From a virus: a DNA stretch of 23,664 nt. The notes under the pieces are model-generated. The model did not search any database and had not been told where the DNA came from. It saw only the letters and a program-made list of their open reading frames with translations. Shown piece by piece: positions 17,212-23,664 of the stretch. The translations under genes were made by a program, and so were the position numbers. Where the stretch lies: positions 1 through 23,664 of IMG/VR virus record IMGVR_UViG_3300032093_000846; one strand, 5' to 3'. The first letter of the stretch is position 1; each line of letters starts with the position of its first letter.

Positions 17212-17346
17212 ATATAGTAACAATAATATGTACCCAACACACAGGGAAGATAGAAAAAAATAAATTTATATGATCTAAGGGAAACAAAAGTTAAATTAAA
17301 GGTAAAAAAATTAAGAATTAAAATTTAAAAAAAATCAAGAAAAATT
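17212..17346 (+). promoter_or_regulatory. A-rich leader of the gp32-like gene, candidate autoregulatory operator
   Basis: This is the untranslated stretch between the terminator and the gp32-like ATG. The last ~55 nt is very A-rich and C-poor, carries TTAAA at 17291, 17296, 17318 and 17325, and lacks a Shine-Dalgarno sequence. T4 gp32 represses its own translation by binding an unstructured A/U-rich leader nucleated by an upstream pseudoknot. A short CCC/GGG pairing (17233-17235 with 17244-17246) could be the structured nucleation site, but I could not establish a pseudoknot. A promoter must lie in or before this region; none is clear. Confidence 0.35.
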
Positions 17347-18333
17347 ATGAGCAATTTAGACATTTTCAATTTAGACGCGGAATCGCTAGTAACAAAAGTA
17401 CCAACTTCGGGAAATGAAAAGGATGATTTTTATAAACCATATCCAGAAAATGGTAAGGATGGTGTTTATAAATCTTTAATAAGATTCATCCCAAATTCAG
17501 AAAATCCAGCAAAATCAAAAATTCATAAATATTATGTTTATTTGAAAGATCCATCAACTGGTGACGGATTCTCAGCGGATTGTCCATCAACCGTTGGTAA
17601 GAAATCAATTTTAAAGGATATATTTTGGAAACTTAAAAATTCACATTCTGCAGCGGACCAGGAGTTGGCAAAATCTTTCTCCAGAAAGGAGGATTATTAT
17701 TCATTGATTCAAATTATTCAGGACAGAAACAATCCTGAATTGGATGGAAAAATTATGATTTTCAAGTTTGGTAGAAAAATCAACGATATGCTTGAAGCTC
17801 AGCTTCAGCCTGAATATGGAACCCCTTGCAATCCATTTGACCTTTTTGAAGGTAAGGAATTTTCATTAAACGTTAGAAAAGTTGGCGAGTGGAATAATTA
17901 TGATCTTTGCTCGTTTGTTGGTGAAAAATCACCAATCAAGATTAACGGCAAACCAATGCAAAAAAATAAGGAGGATATGGATGTTATTCTATCTTATTTA
18001 AATGAGGGTCCAAAAAATTTAACTAGCTTTGATTATAAAGATTGGGATGATGATCTTACCAACAAGGTTATGAGTGTTATTAGAAACTCCGTGCCTGAAC
18101 AAAGGGTAGTAAATGAGGTATTATCTGGTGTATCAAATAATTCTTCTTCATCATATAATGCAAAATCATCTGGCTCTGCAAACCAGTCTTATTCAAAACC
18201 TGAATCAAATTCAACATCAGAAATCTATGAGGAGGCATCACAAACCATGGTTTCTGGACATGATAAAGGTTCTCAGCAAAATAGCTACACCAGTTCACCT
18301 GGATCACTTGATGATCTATATGCGGATCTATAA
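17347..18333 (+). CDS. ssDNA-binding protein, T4 gp32-like
   Basis: A 328-residue protein (T4 gp32 is 301) that coats single-stranded DNA during replication, recombination and repair. Correspondences to T4 are visible in order: Y-K-S-L-I-R-F-I-P-N (41-50) with the gp32 strand ending in I-R-F-L-P; I-I-Q-D-R-N-N-P-E-L-D-G-K (123-135) and F-K-F-G-R-K-I (139-145) with the OB-fold core; F-E-G-K-E-F-S-L-N-V (167-176); W-N-N-Y-D (182-186); and a Ser/Asn-rich linker followed by the acidic tip S-L-D-D-L-Y-A-D-L (320-328). Two differences stand out. The T4 Zn(II) site C-x-x-C is missing (only H60 and C79 remain), and the basic LAST motif near the N-terminus is absent. It is a single-gene unit between terminators with a long A-rich leader, consistent with high, self-controlled expression. 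Confidence 0.9.
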   Translation: MSNLDIFNLDAESLVTKVPTSGNEKDDFYKPYPENGKDGVYKSLIRFIPNSENPAKSKIHKYYVYLKDPSTGDGFSADCPSTVGKKSILKDIFWKLKNSHSAADQELAKSFSRKEDYYSLIQIIQDRNNPELDGKIMIFKFGRKINDMLEAQLQPEYGTPCNPFDLFEGKEFSLNVRKVGEWNNYDLCSFVGEKSPIKINGKPMQKNKEDMDVILSYLNEGPKNLTSFDYKDWDDDLTNKVMSVIRNSVPEQRVVNEVLSGVSNNSSSSYNAKSSGSANQSYSKPESNSTSEIYEEASQTMVSGHDKGSQQNSYTSSPGSLDDLYADL

Positions 18334-18346
18334 TATATAATAATTA

Positions 18347-18378
18347 AAAACAGCACTTCTTCAGAGAGGTGCTGTTTT
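18347..18378 (+). terminator. Terminator after the gp32-like gene
   Basis: A perfect 10-bp stem (arms 18347-18356 and 18369-18378) is extended by four inner pairs (one G-U) around a TCAG loop. A short T run is in the 3' arm. It lies 13 nt after the gp32 stop. The downstream primase must be reached by readthrough or by its own promoter. Confidence 0.75.
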
Positions 18379-18395
18379 CATATAAAAAGATCCCT

Positions 18396-19463
18396 ATGAG
18401 AATAGAAAAGATTGAGGACCTTATAAGAACAATTCTTGCAAGGGAATTTCCAAATGATTTACAAAAGCAAAAAATATACAAGGCTGGGAATAGATTTAAT
18501 TTCTCATGTCCTTATTGTGGGGATTCTAAAAATTCAAATAAAAAAAGAGGAAATTTTTATTCGGATACTTTAGCTTTTAAATGTTACAATGGTGGTTGTG
18601 GAATATACAAGGATGCAGTTTCTTTTTTTAAGGATTATTCTCTAATAAATCGTTTCAGTGGGGATGAAAGGGAGGAAATTAAAAATATATTAGAAACTAA
18701 CAAATCCAATAGAAATAAATATTCCTATGGCTCCATAGATATAGAATACTTCTTCGATAATGACATAAGTGATCTTCTCATTGATCGTAGCTTTTTCATG
18801 GAAAAAATGGGCTTGCAGGATATAGTGGGATCAAATATTTTCAAGTATATTTTAAGAAGGGAACAAAAACCTGATAGGAAATTTGCATGGGATCCGAAGA
18901 AAGAGAAGATTTATATTTTTAATCTTACACCTAAGGATAAGATTCTTGGTCTACAGGTTAGAAATATGGGATCTTATAAGGGTGGAGCTAAATATTTAAC
19001 TTATAAACTAAGTGGAATATACGAGAAACTACTTCTATATACAGACCAGGATTACATCGAAAGAGCAAAATCAGTTGATCCTATATCGCATGTTTTTGGC
19101 ATAGGAACCCTAGATTTCTCTAAAGATATTACTATTTTTGAAGGTCCCATGGATTCTTTTTTCTGGCCAAATTCTGTTGGTTTATGTTCACTTGAAAATA
19201 AATTTCCATTCGATGTGGATAATAAAAAATTCTTTTATGATTGGGACAGGGCGGGTATAGAAAAAAGTATGGATCTTTTAAGCAAGGGACAAACAGTTTT
19301 TAATTGGGGAAAATTTTTGGATGAGAATAATATAACCAGAGATAAAAAATGGGATCTGAATGATTTAGTTGTTCATCTTAGAAAGATACAAAAAAAGGTT
19401 AAAAGATTAGATCTCTATTTCACTAATGATATTTTAGATTTAGCTTATTTTATAAATGACTGA
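18396..19463 (+). CDS. DNA primase, T4 gp61-like
   Basis: A 355-residue primase (T4 gp61 is 342) making RNA primers for the lagging strand with the replicative helicase. An N-terminal zinc ribbon, C38-P-Y-C41 and C63-x4-C68, is followed by S-K-N-S-N-K-K-R-G-N-F-Y-S-D, closely like gp61's C-P-V-C-G-D-S-K ... R-G-W-Y-Y-G-D. A TOPRIM-type catalytic core shows E249-G-P-M-D253 and D282-W-D284, with W-D-L-N-D near 319-323. The chosen start is ATG 18396. A longer frame begins with GTG at 18369, but that lies inside the terminator's 3' arm and adds nine residues before the gp61-like N-terminus, so it is unlikely. The last 8 nt overlap the next gene. The helicase partner (gp41-like) is not in this window. 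Confidence 0.85.
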   Translation: MRIEKIEDLIRTILAREFPNDLQKQKIYKAGNRFNFSCPYCGDSKNSNKKRGNFYSDTLAFKCYNGGCGIYKDAVSFFKDYSLINRFSGDEREEIKNILETNKSNRNKYSYGSIDIEYFFDNDISDLLIDRSFFMEKMGLQDIVGSNIFKYILRREQKPDRKFAWDPKKEKIYIFNLTPKDKILGLQVRNMGSYKGGAKYLTYKLSGIYEKLLLYTDQDYIERAKSVDPISHVFGIGTLDFSKDITIFEGPMDSFFWPNSVGLCSLENKFPFDVDNKKFFYDWDRAGIEKSMDLLSKGQTVFNWGKFLDENNITRDKKWDLNDLVVHLRKIQKKVKRLDLYFTNDILDLAYFIND

Positions 19464-19695
19464 TATATTAGGAGATGACCAAACTTCCCAATGGGAGGAG
19501 CAAATAAGATTGAATTCTCAAAGAATTAAATTCCCTGTTGTTATAACAGGAGATCCTGAATTGGATGTTAATTTTGAATTTAATGACCCCGATATCGCGA
19601 TAAAGGAAAAAGAAAAAAATAAAGCTGATAAAAAAACAGTTAAAGTAGTGGATCTAAACATTTCTAATAAAAAAAACAAAAGAAAACTTTTTTAA
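19456..19695 (+). CDS. Small acidic/basic protein of unknown function (79 aa)
   Basis: Unrecognised. A 79-residue protein with an acidic first half (E-L-D-V-N-F-E-F-N-D-P-D) and a strongly basic last ~30 residues of Lys/Asn, probably disordered. The ATG overlaps the end of the primase gene by 8 nt and the stop is 1 nt before the next ATG, so translation is probably coupled. It sits between primase and a UvsY-like candidate, and may be an accessory of replication or recombination, but nothing in the sequence proves it. Confidence 0.6.
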   Translation: MTDILGDDQTSQWEEQIRLNSQRIKFPVVITGDPELDVNFEFNDPDIAIKEKEKNKADKKTVKVVDLNISNKKNKRKLF

Positions 19696-19696
19696 T

Positions 19697-20140
19697 ATGT
19701 CAAACGAAAAAACAGATTTCTCCAAAATTTTCGAAGGGGAAAGGGAGGAATGGAAAGAAAAAATTCAAATTTTAGCTGTAGAAATGAAGGACATAAAAAC
19801 CCTTGCGAAAGCCCAGGTTGACATGTTTAGTTATAGACAAATATTATTAGAATATAGTTTTAAATTAGCTGGCATAGTTTCCAAATTGAATTCTAAGTAT
19901 AAGGTTGAAAAAGCTAGAAGGATGAGGGAACTTACTGAGACTATAAATCATAGATATGGAGCAAATGAGAAGATGCTTTTAATAGAGGGAGACGTTTCTG
20001 AAATTTACGAAAAAATAGAGCTCGTGGAGGGACATAGAAAGTTTATCGATCAAACAACACAAACAGTTGATCACATGTTGTATGGGATACGACAAAGGAT
20101 AGCTTTAGAGGAATACCTAAGAGGATCCACGGTAAAATAA
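19697..20140 (+). CDS. UvsY-like recombination mediator candidate (147 aa)
   Basis: A helical, charged protein of 147 residues (T4 UvsY is 137). UvsY loads the UvsX recombinase onto gp32-coated ssDNA. The central part V-D-M-F-S-Y-R-Q-I-L-L-E-Y-S-F-K-L and the C-terminal I-E-K-I-E-L-V-E-G-H-R-K-F-I-D ... I-A-L-E-E-Y-L-R-G match the shape of UvsY's two helical ends (C-terminal T4: D-M-R-A-F-E-A-G), with similar spacing. In T4, uvsY and uvsW are near neighbours, and here the UvsW-like gene starts 9 nt after this one's stop. The match is by position, length and pattern rather than strong identity, so another helical accessory protein is possible. Confidence 0.5.
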   Translation: MSNEKTDFSKIFEGEREEWKEKIQILAVEMKDIKTLAKAQVDMFSYRQILLEYSFKLAGIVSKLNSKYKVEKARRMRELTETINHRYGANEKMLLIEGDVSEIYEKIELVEGHRKFIDQTTQTVDHMLYGIRQRIALEEYLRGSTVK

Positions 20141-20149
20141 TTTTAAATT

Positions 20150-21691
20150 ATGATTAAGTTTAAAGTTTCTGATGATGATCAATGGATTATTCTTTTGGAG
20201 TGTTCAGAGGATGTAGAAAGAAGACAAATTGAATTATCACTAACACAGAAAATACACAACCATTTTTTCCACCCTCTGGTCAAGAAAAAGATATGGGATG
20301 GAAGCATATGTTTTGTTGATAAAAAAGGACCATTTTGGAGGGTTCCCATAGGACTATGGAAGGAAGTAATGAATATAGGAAGCAAATATGGTTTTGAGAT
20401 CGATATTGATGGACTTGAAAGAATAATAAAATCTGATATAACCTTAGAGGATTTTACCAAATGGGTGAATGATTTTTTTGAAGATGGTATAGGTGGAGAT
20501 CCAAATAAAAAGCCGAGGGATTATCAGATCGAAACTGCTTGGAAAATAATTAGATATAGATATTCGGTGTCTGAGGTAGCAACATCCTCAGGTAAGACTT
20601 TAATATCATTTATAATATTTTCCTATTTAAAATCTAAAGGCCTTGTAAGGAAGGTGTTAATGATTGTTCCTAATACCAACCTAGTTTTTCAGGGTAATGA
20701 TGATTTCGAGGAATATGGAATAGATAAATTATCTGGTGTAAAGATTCAACAAATAGGTGGGGGAAGCAAACTCAAGGATGGTTGCGATATAATTATAGGA
20801 ACTTTTCAATCACTTGTTAAGAGGGAAAAAGAATTTTTTGATGAGGTTGATGTTGTTTTTGTGGATGAGTGTCATCATACCAATAGTAACTCCATAAAGA
20901 AAATAGTTTCTAATTGCATGGGATCAAAATGGAGATTTGGTCTAACCGGAACTCTCACAAAAAAAGGGACAGCTGATTATCTTACAATACAGCAATTTCT
21001 TGGTCCATTAGTTATGGAGATTCCTCCTAGTTTTCTTTTCGATAATAATTATGCAACCCCAGTTTCAATAAAGGTTGTTTGTATGGACTGGTTAGAAAAT
21101 TCATATAAAGAAAAATTATCGGATCTTAAGTTAAATGATAATAATATTGAGGGGAATGAAATTTATAATCTTGAGAGAAAACTTGTTATAGAGAGCAAAA
21201 AGAGACTTAAATACGTCGTTGATTTTATAAATAAAACATCCAAGAATTCTCTTGTTTTATTTCAATCTGTAAAGGAGGAATACGGCAAGCAAATATTTAA
21301 TTTGCTCCGTGAAATAAATCCTACCAAGGAGGTTTTTTATGTTGATGGTGATACCAATGATAGCTTGAGGGAGGAGTATAAGAGGAGGATGTCAGTTGGC
21401 GAAAATAAAGTATTAGTTGCAACTTACGGCACATTTTCCACTGGTATATCTATAAATAATCTTCATAATATATTTTTGGTTGAATCATATAAAAGTGAAA
21501 TACTTATAAAACAAAGTTTAGGTAGGGGAATGAGAAAAATGGAAGGGAAGGATAAGGTTGTAGTTATAGATTTTGTGGATGATTTTAGTATTGGAAGATA
21601 TAAGGGTTACCTTTCAAAGCACAGTTCTGAAAGGATAGAGATTTATAAGAGGGAGGGATTTGAATATAGAATATACAATATAAAACTATAA
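20150..21691 (+). CDS. uvsW: ATP-dependent helicase, T4 UvsW-like
   Basis: A 513-residue SF2 helicase (T4 UvsW is 503) that remodels branched DNA: R-loop removal, fork regression and branch migration. An N-terminal domain contains W-D-G-S-I (49-53), matching W-D-G-R-I of T4. Helicase motifs are in order: Y-Q-I-E-T near 125-129, Walker A A-T-S-S-G-K-T (144-150), V-P-N-T (173-176), D-E-C-H-H (239-243), T-G-T (266-268), V-A-T-Y-G-T-F-S-T-G-I-S (423-434) and Q-S-L-G-R-G-M-R (455-462). The C-terminal L-S-K-H-S-S-E-R-I-E-I-Y is very close to T4's L-K-H-G-I-D-R-I-Q-R-Y, which argues for UvsW over other SF2 enzymes. It lies 9 nt after the UvsY candidate. The catalytic motifs look intact. Confidence 0.9.
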   Translation: MIKFKVSDDDQWIILLECSEDVERRQIELSLTQKIHNHFFHPLVKKKIWDGSICFVDKKGPFWRVPIGLWKEVMNIGSKYGFEIDIDGLERIIKSDITLEDFTKWVNDFFEDGIGGDPNKKPRDYQIETAWKIIRYRYSVSEVATSSGKTLISFIIFSYLKSKGLVRKVLMIVPNTNLVFQGNDDFEEYGIDKLSGVKIQQIGGGSKLKDGCDIIIGTFQSLVKREKEFFDEVDVVFVDECHHTNSNSIKKIVSNCMGSKWRFGLTGTLTKKGTADYLTIQQFLGPLVMEIPPSFLFDNNYATPVSIKVVCMDWLENSYKEKLSDLKLNDNNIEGNEIYNLERKLVIESKKRLKYVVDFINKTSKNSLVLFQSVKEEYGKQIFNLLREINPTKEVFYVDGDTNDSLREEYKRRMSVGENKVLVATYGTFSTGISINNLHNIFLVESYKSEILIKQSLGRGMRKMEGKDKVVVIDFVDDFSIGRYKGYLSKHSSERIEIYKREGFEYRIYNIKL

Positions 21692-21697
21692 TATTTG

Positions 21698-21705
21698 GAT
21701 ATATA
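21698..21705 (+). promoter_or_regulatory. Candidate late promoter element GATATATA
   Basis: In the 32-nt gap after the UvsW-like gene, 26 nt upstream of the next ATG. Same octamer as the three gaps in the structural region; if real, it would place the following genes under late control with the virion genes. Confidence 0.35.
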
Positions 21706-21723
21706 GAAAAAAAGTATTTTATT

Positions 21724-22272
21724 ATGAGAATTAAATCATTTGATAATTTTATAAACGAGTCCCAATATACGAACTATTATGAGGCTAAAGGAAAGAGTGG
21801 ATTTTCTAGATGGTTGAGAAAAGTTGGTGATAAAATAGGTTTACCAGCAAAGGAAGTTGAGTACAGCAGCTATTATTCGAATGATGTTGATGCAATGTCA
21901 ACTCTCAGGAGTGCATCAAATACTATAGCATTAGCTTTAAGGGGACTAACAAAGGGAAGTGCTGCATTTTTGGATCTTATAACACCAAAATCACCAGATC
22001 AAACAAAATCAGAAATGAAGGATTTGAGTAACAGTGAAATAGAACAAAAAAGAAAGGAAGCATTCAAAAAGTGGGAAGATGAAAAGTTATCGGGCAAAGT
22101 AACTGACGAGGATGCGGAAGGATTTTTTAAATCTGGTGTTCTAAAGGGAAAACAACATTTTGGTTCAGATTATAGCATATTGAAGCCAAGAAATAGAGAA
22201 GAGGAATTATATGGGGACTATTTAAGGGATTCAATGAAGTCATATTACAGGGGCATAAGAAGATCAAAATAA
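21724..22272 (+). CDS. Protein with putative capsid-targeting N-terminus (182 aa), function unknown
   Basis: The first 12 residues, M-R-I-K-S-F-D-N-F-I-N-E, followed by Ser, resemble the T4 internal-protein capsid-targeting peptide (M-K-T-Y-Q-E-F-I-A-E, cleaved after Glu by prohead protease gp21, consensus (I/L)-x-E before a small residue). The mature protein would be ~170 residues: a Ser-rich helical region with a hydrophobic stretch (T-I-A-L-A-L-R-G-L ... A-A-F-L-D-L-I, about 57-76), then a charged helical part rich in Lys/Glu/Asp. A membrane segment is possible but the hydrophobic stretch is short and broken. It precedes the nucleotidyltransferase-like gene by 2 nt. If packaged, it would be an internal or injected protein; a scaffold/core protein is the main alternative. 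Confidence 0.65.
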   Translation: MRIKSFDNFINESQYTNYYEAKGKSGFSRWLRKVGDKIGLPAKEVEYSSYYSNDVDAMSTLRSASNTIALALRGLTKGSAAFLDLITPKSPDQTKSEMKDLSNSEIEQKRKEAFKKWEDEKLSGKVTDEDAEGFFKSGVLKGKQHFGSDYSILKPRNREEELYGDYLRDSMKSYYRGIRRSK

Positions 22273-22274
22273 AA

Positions 22275-23210
22275 ATGAGTGGGTTATTAAGTTTTTCGTC
22301 TTTCCTAAAATTATTCGAGGGGGGTAATGCTATTAAAGATTCAGTAGGAATTAAGGAATCACAGTTTATAGGGACATTAGAAAGTATAAAATCAGAACTT
22401 TTCCCTTTAATTGGATTTGGCCCTGGTGATATGAATGATAAATGGGTAATAATTGGAAGTATCGGGAAGAAAGAAAATCCAGATGATCAATCGGGAGATC
22501 TTGATATAGGCTATGATGTTAAATGGTTTTCAAGAACAAACGGAATATCACAAAAAGAAGCTTCTGAGTTTATTGCGGATAATCTAGAAAATAATGAATT
22601 GCTTTATAAAATATTCGGCACTAATCTTCCAACTAAACTGATGAAAGGTCTCAATATAACATCAATTGGTTGGCCAATTGAGGGAGATTTAAAAAATGGT
22701 TTAGTACAGGTTGATTTTATTCCTCTATCGGACATGGATTGGGCGGAGTTTATATATTATTCCCCCGATTATAAGAAGAGGGAGAGTAGATATAAAAGTG
22801 CTCATAGAAACTGGCTATTTTCTGCAATCTTATCATCTAGAGCAAATGTTTTAGAAAGGGATGATCAGGGAAATGTATTCGTTTATGAAACACCCGTTCT
22901 TGTATTGAGTGATGGACTTTTCTGGCATACCAAATCATACAAAGGAAAATTGGTTCCAAGGTTAGCAAGATCAAAAAAAATAGATGGAAGTGAGAGATTT
23001 GTTACCAATGATCCTCAAGAATTTATTGATTTTTTACTTGGGCCCGGATTTAAACAAGAGGATGTGAGAACTTTTGAAGATGTTTTCAATATAATTACCT
23101 CTCCCGGTTTTGAATTAGAAGATAAGTTAGGTGACATTAAAACAAAATATGTAGAATTTTTAAATAGGGTAGGGTTAGAATTACCAATTGAATTAAATAG
23201 AATTAAATAA
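22275..23210 (+). CDS. Nucleotidyltransferase-fold protein with putative capsid-targeting N-terminus
   Basis: A 311-residue protein. The polymerase-beta-like nucleotidyltransferase signature is visible: G61-S62 in I-I-G-S-I-G-K-K, the metal-binding pair D75-L-D77 in S-G-D-L-D-I-G-Y, and a third Asp D147 in V-Q-V-D-F-I-P. Enzymes with this fold transfer nucleotides to proteins, RNA, DNA or small molecules; the substrate here is unknown. The N-terminus (L-L-S-F-S-S-F-L-K-L-F-E, then G-G-N-A) resembles a capsid-targeting peptide, with a possible cleavage after E15 ahead of Gly. The last ~130 residues are helical with no recognised domain. It begins 2 nt after the preceding gene and ends 5 nt before a ligase gene, suggesting shared expression and perhaps a joint nucleic-acid end-processing role. 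Confidence 0.7.
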   Translation: MSGLLSFSSFLKLFEGGNAIKDSVGIKESQFIGTLESIKSELFPLIGFGPGDMNDKWVIIGSIGKKENPDDQSGDLDIGYDVKWFSRTNGISQKEASEFIADNLENNELLYKIFGTNLPTKLMKGLNITSIGWPIEGDLKNGLVQVDFIPLSDMDWAEFIYYSPDYKKRESRYKSAHRNWLFSAILSSRANVLERDDQGNVFVYETPVLVLSDGLFWHTKSYKGKLVPRLARSKKIDGSERFVTNDPQEFIDFLLGPGFKQEDVRTFEDVFNIITSPGFELEDKLGDIKTKYVEFLNRVGLELPIELNRIK

Positions 23211-23215
23211 TTTTT

Positions 23216-23664
23216 ATGGCTGGAATAAGTCACTTATACGATATTTACAACAAGAAGGGAGAAGATTTTATAAAAGGTCTTTTCAATTCATATGTAACAG
23301 TTAACGAGAAAATGGACGGTTCAGCCTTTGTTTTCGAAAGGGATTTGGAAACTGGTAGGTTCAATTTCTATAAGAGGGATTTGAAATATCCAATAACTTT
23401 GGTTGATCGTACACTTATGAAATATTACGAAAAACCAATAAATTATATAGAATCCCTACCCCCTCATATAATACAGGAAATTCCTAGAGGCTGGAGATTT
23501 GGTCTGGAGTATTTTTCAACAAATAAACCGGTTGAAATTGCATACGATAGATTACCAAAAAACAATCTTATATTATCATACGTTCATACTAAAAGTGAGA
23601 ACGGAAAACCAATGGAAACGATCCAAGACAAAGAAAAATTAAATACTTGGGCTGATCTGATAGG
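23216..23664 (+). CDS. KxDG-type nucleic-acid ligase, 3'-truncated by window end
   Basis: The visible 149 residues are open to the window's end. K32-M-D-G35, in V-N-E-K-M-D-G-S-A-F-V-F, is the nucleotide-attachment motif I of the ATP-dependent DNA/RNA ligase and capping-enzyme superfamily. R-F-G-L-E98-Y-F fits motif III/IIIa. The close Glu before the Lys and hydrophobic tail after the Gly resemble phage RNA ligases of the Rnl2 type, but the part that would separate RNA from DNA ligase (motifs IV and V) is outside the window. It starts 5 nt after the nucleotidyltransferase-like gene's stop. No capsid-targeting N-terminus is seen. Confidence 0.7.
   Translation, partial: MAGISHLYDIYNKKGEDFIKGLFNSYVTVNEKMDGSAFVFERDLETGRFNFYKRDLKYPITLVDRTLMKYYEKPINYIESLPPHIIQEIPRGWRFGLEYFSTNKPVEIAYDRLPKNNLILSYVHTKSENGKPMETIQDKEKLNTWADLI

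Noticed and set aside
17137-17217. 26-codon frame (ATG 17137 to TAG 17217) in the gap before the gp32-like gene
   Set aside because: It overlaps the terminator hairpin and has no support from composition or start context; a leader peptide cannot be excluded but is not supported.

Overview
The window is part of the genome of a large, AT-rich tailed phage with T4-type (myovirus-like) replication and recombination genes. All recognised genes lie on the + strand, are tightly packed with short gaps or small overlaps, and run off both ends. None has a convincing Shine-Dalgarno sequence; start codons follow A/T-rich stretches. That suggests, but does not prove, a Bacteroidota-type host. No tRNA, rRNA, insertion sequence or CRISPR array was seen.

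Layout. (1) About 1-13.0 kb is a virion module. It holds a 5'-truncated structural protein with an FN3-like stretch, a giant 1835-residue structural protein with a chitin-binding-like (CBM5/12) motif, and three tandem paralogous collagen-like fibre proteins. (2) About 13.0-16.4 kb holds an 81-residue helical protein, a 773-residue beta-rich tail protein of unknown role, a probable tail-tube-fold protein and a 76-residue protein. (3) About 16.4-17.2 kb holds a RuvC-like resolvase followed by a strong terminator. (4) About 17.2-21.7 kb is the DNA module: gp32-like ssDNA-binding protein (bracketed by two terminators and preceded by an A-rich leader), gp61-like primase, a small acidic protein, a UvsY-like mediator candidate and a UvsW-like helicase. 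(5) About 21.7-23.7 kb holds a protein with a possible capsid-targeting N-terminus, a nucleotidyltransferase-fold protein with a similar N-terminus, and the start of a KxDG nucleic-acid ligase cut by the window end.

How the genes fit together. The DNA module would coat ssDNA (gp32), make primers (gp61), load a recombinase (UvsY; UvsX is not in this window), remodel branched DNA (UvsW) and resolve junctions (RuvC-like, possibly in place of T4 endonuclease VII). The structural module supplies the tail and host-contact fibres. The least familiar part is the 3' end, where a nucleotidyltransferase and a ligase are adjacent and the former may be packaged in the capsid. A recurrent GATATATA element in four intergenic gaps is a candidate late promoter.
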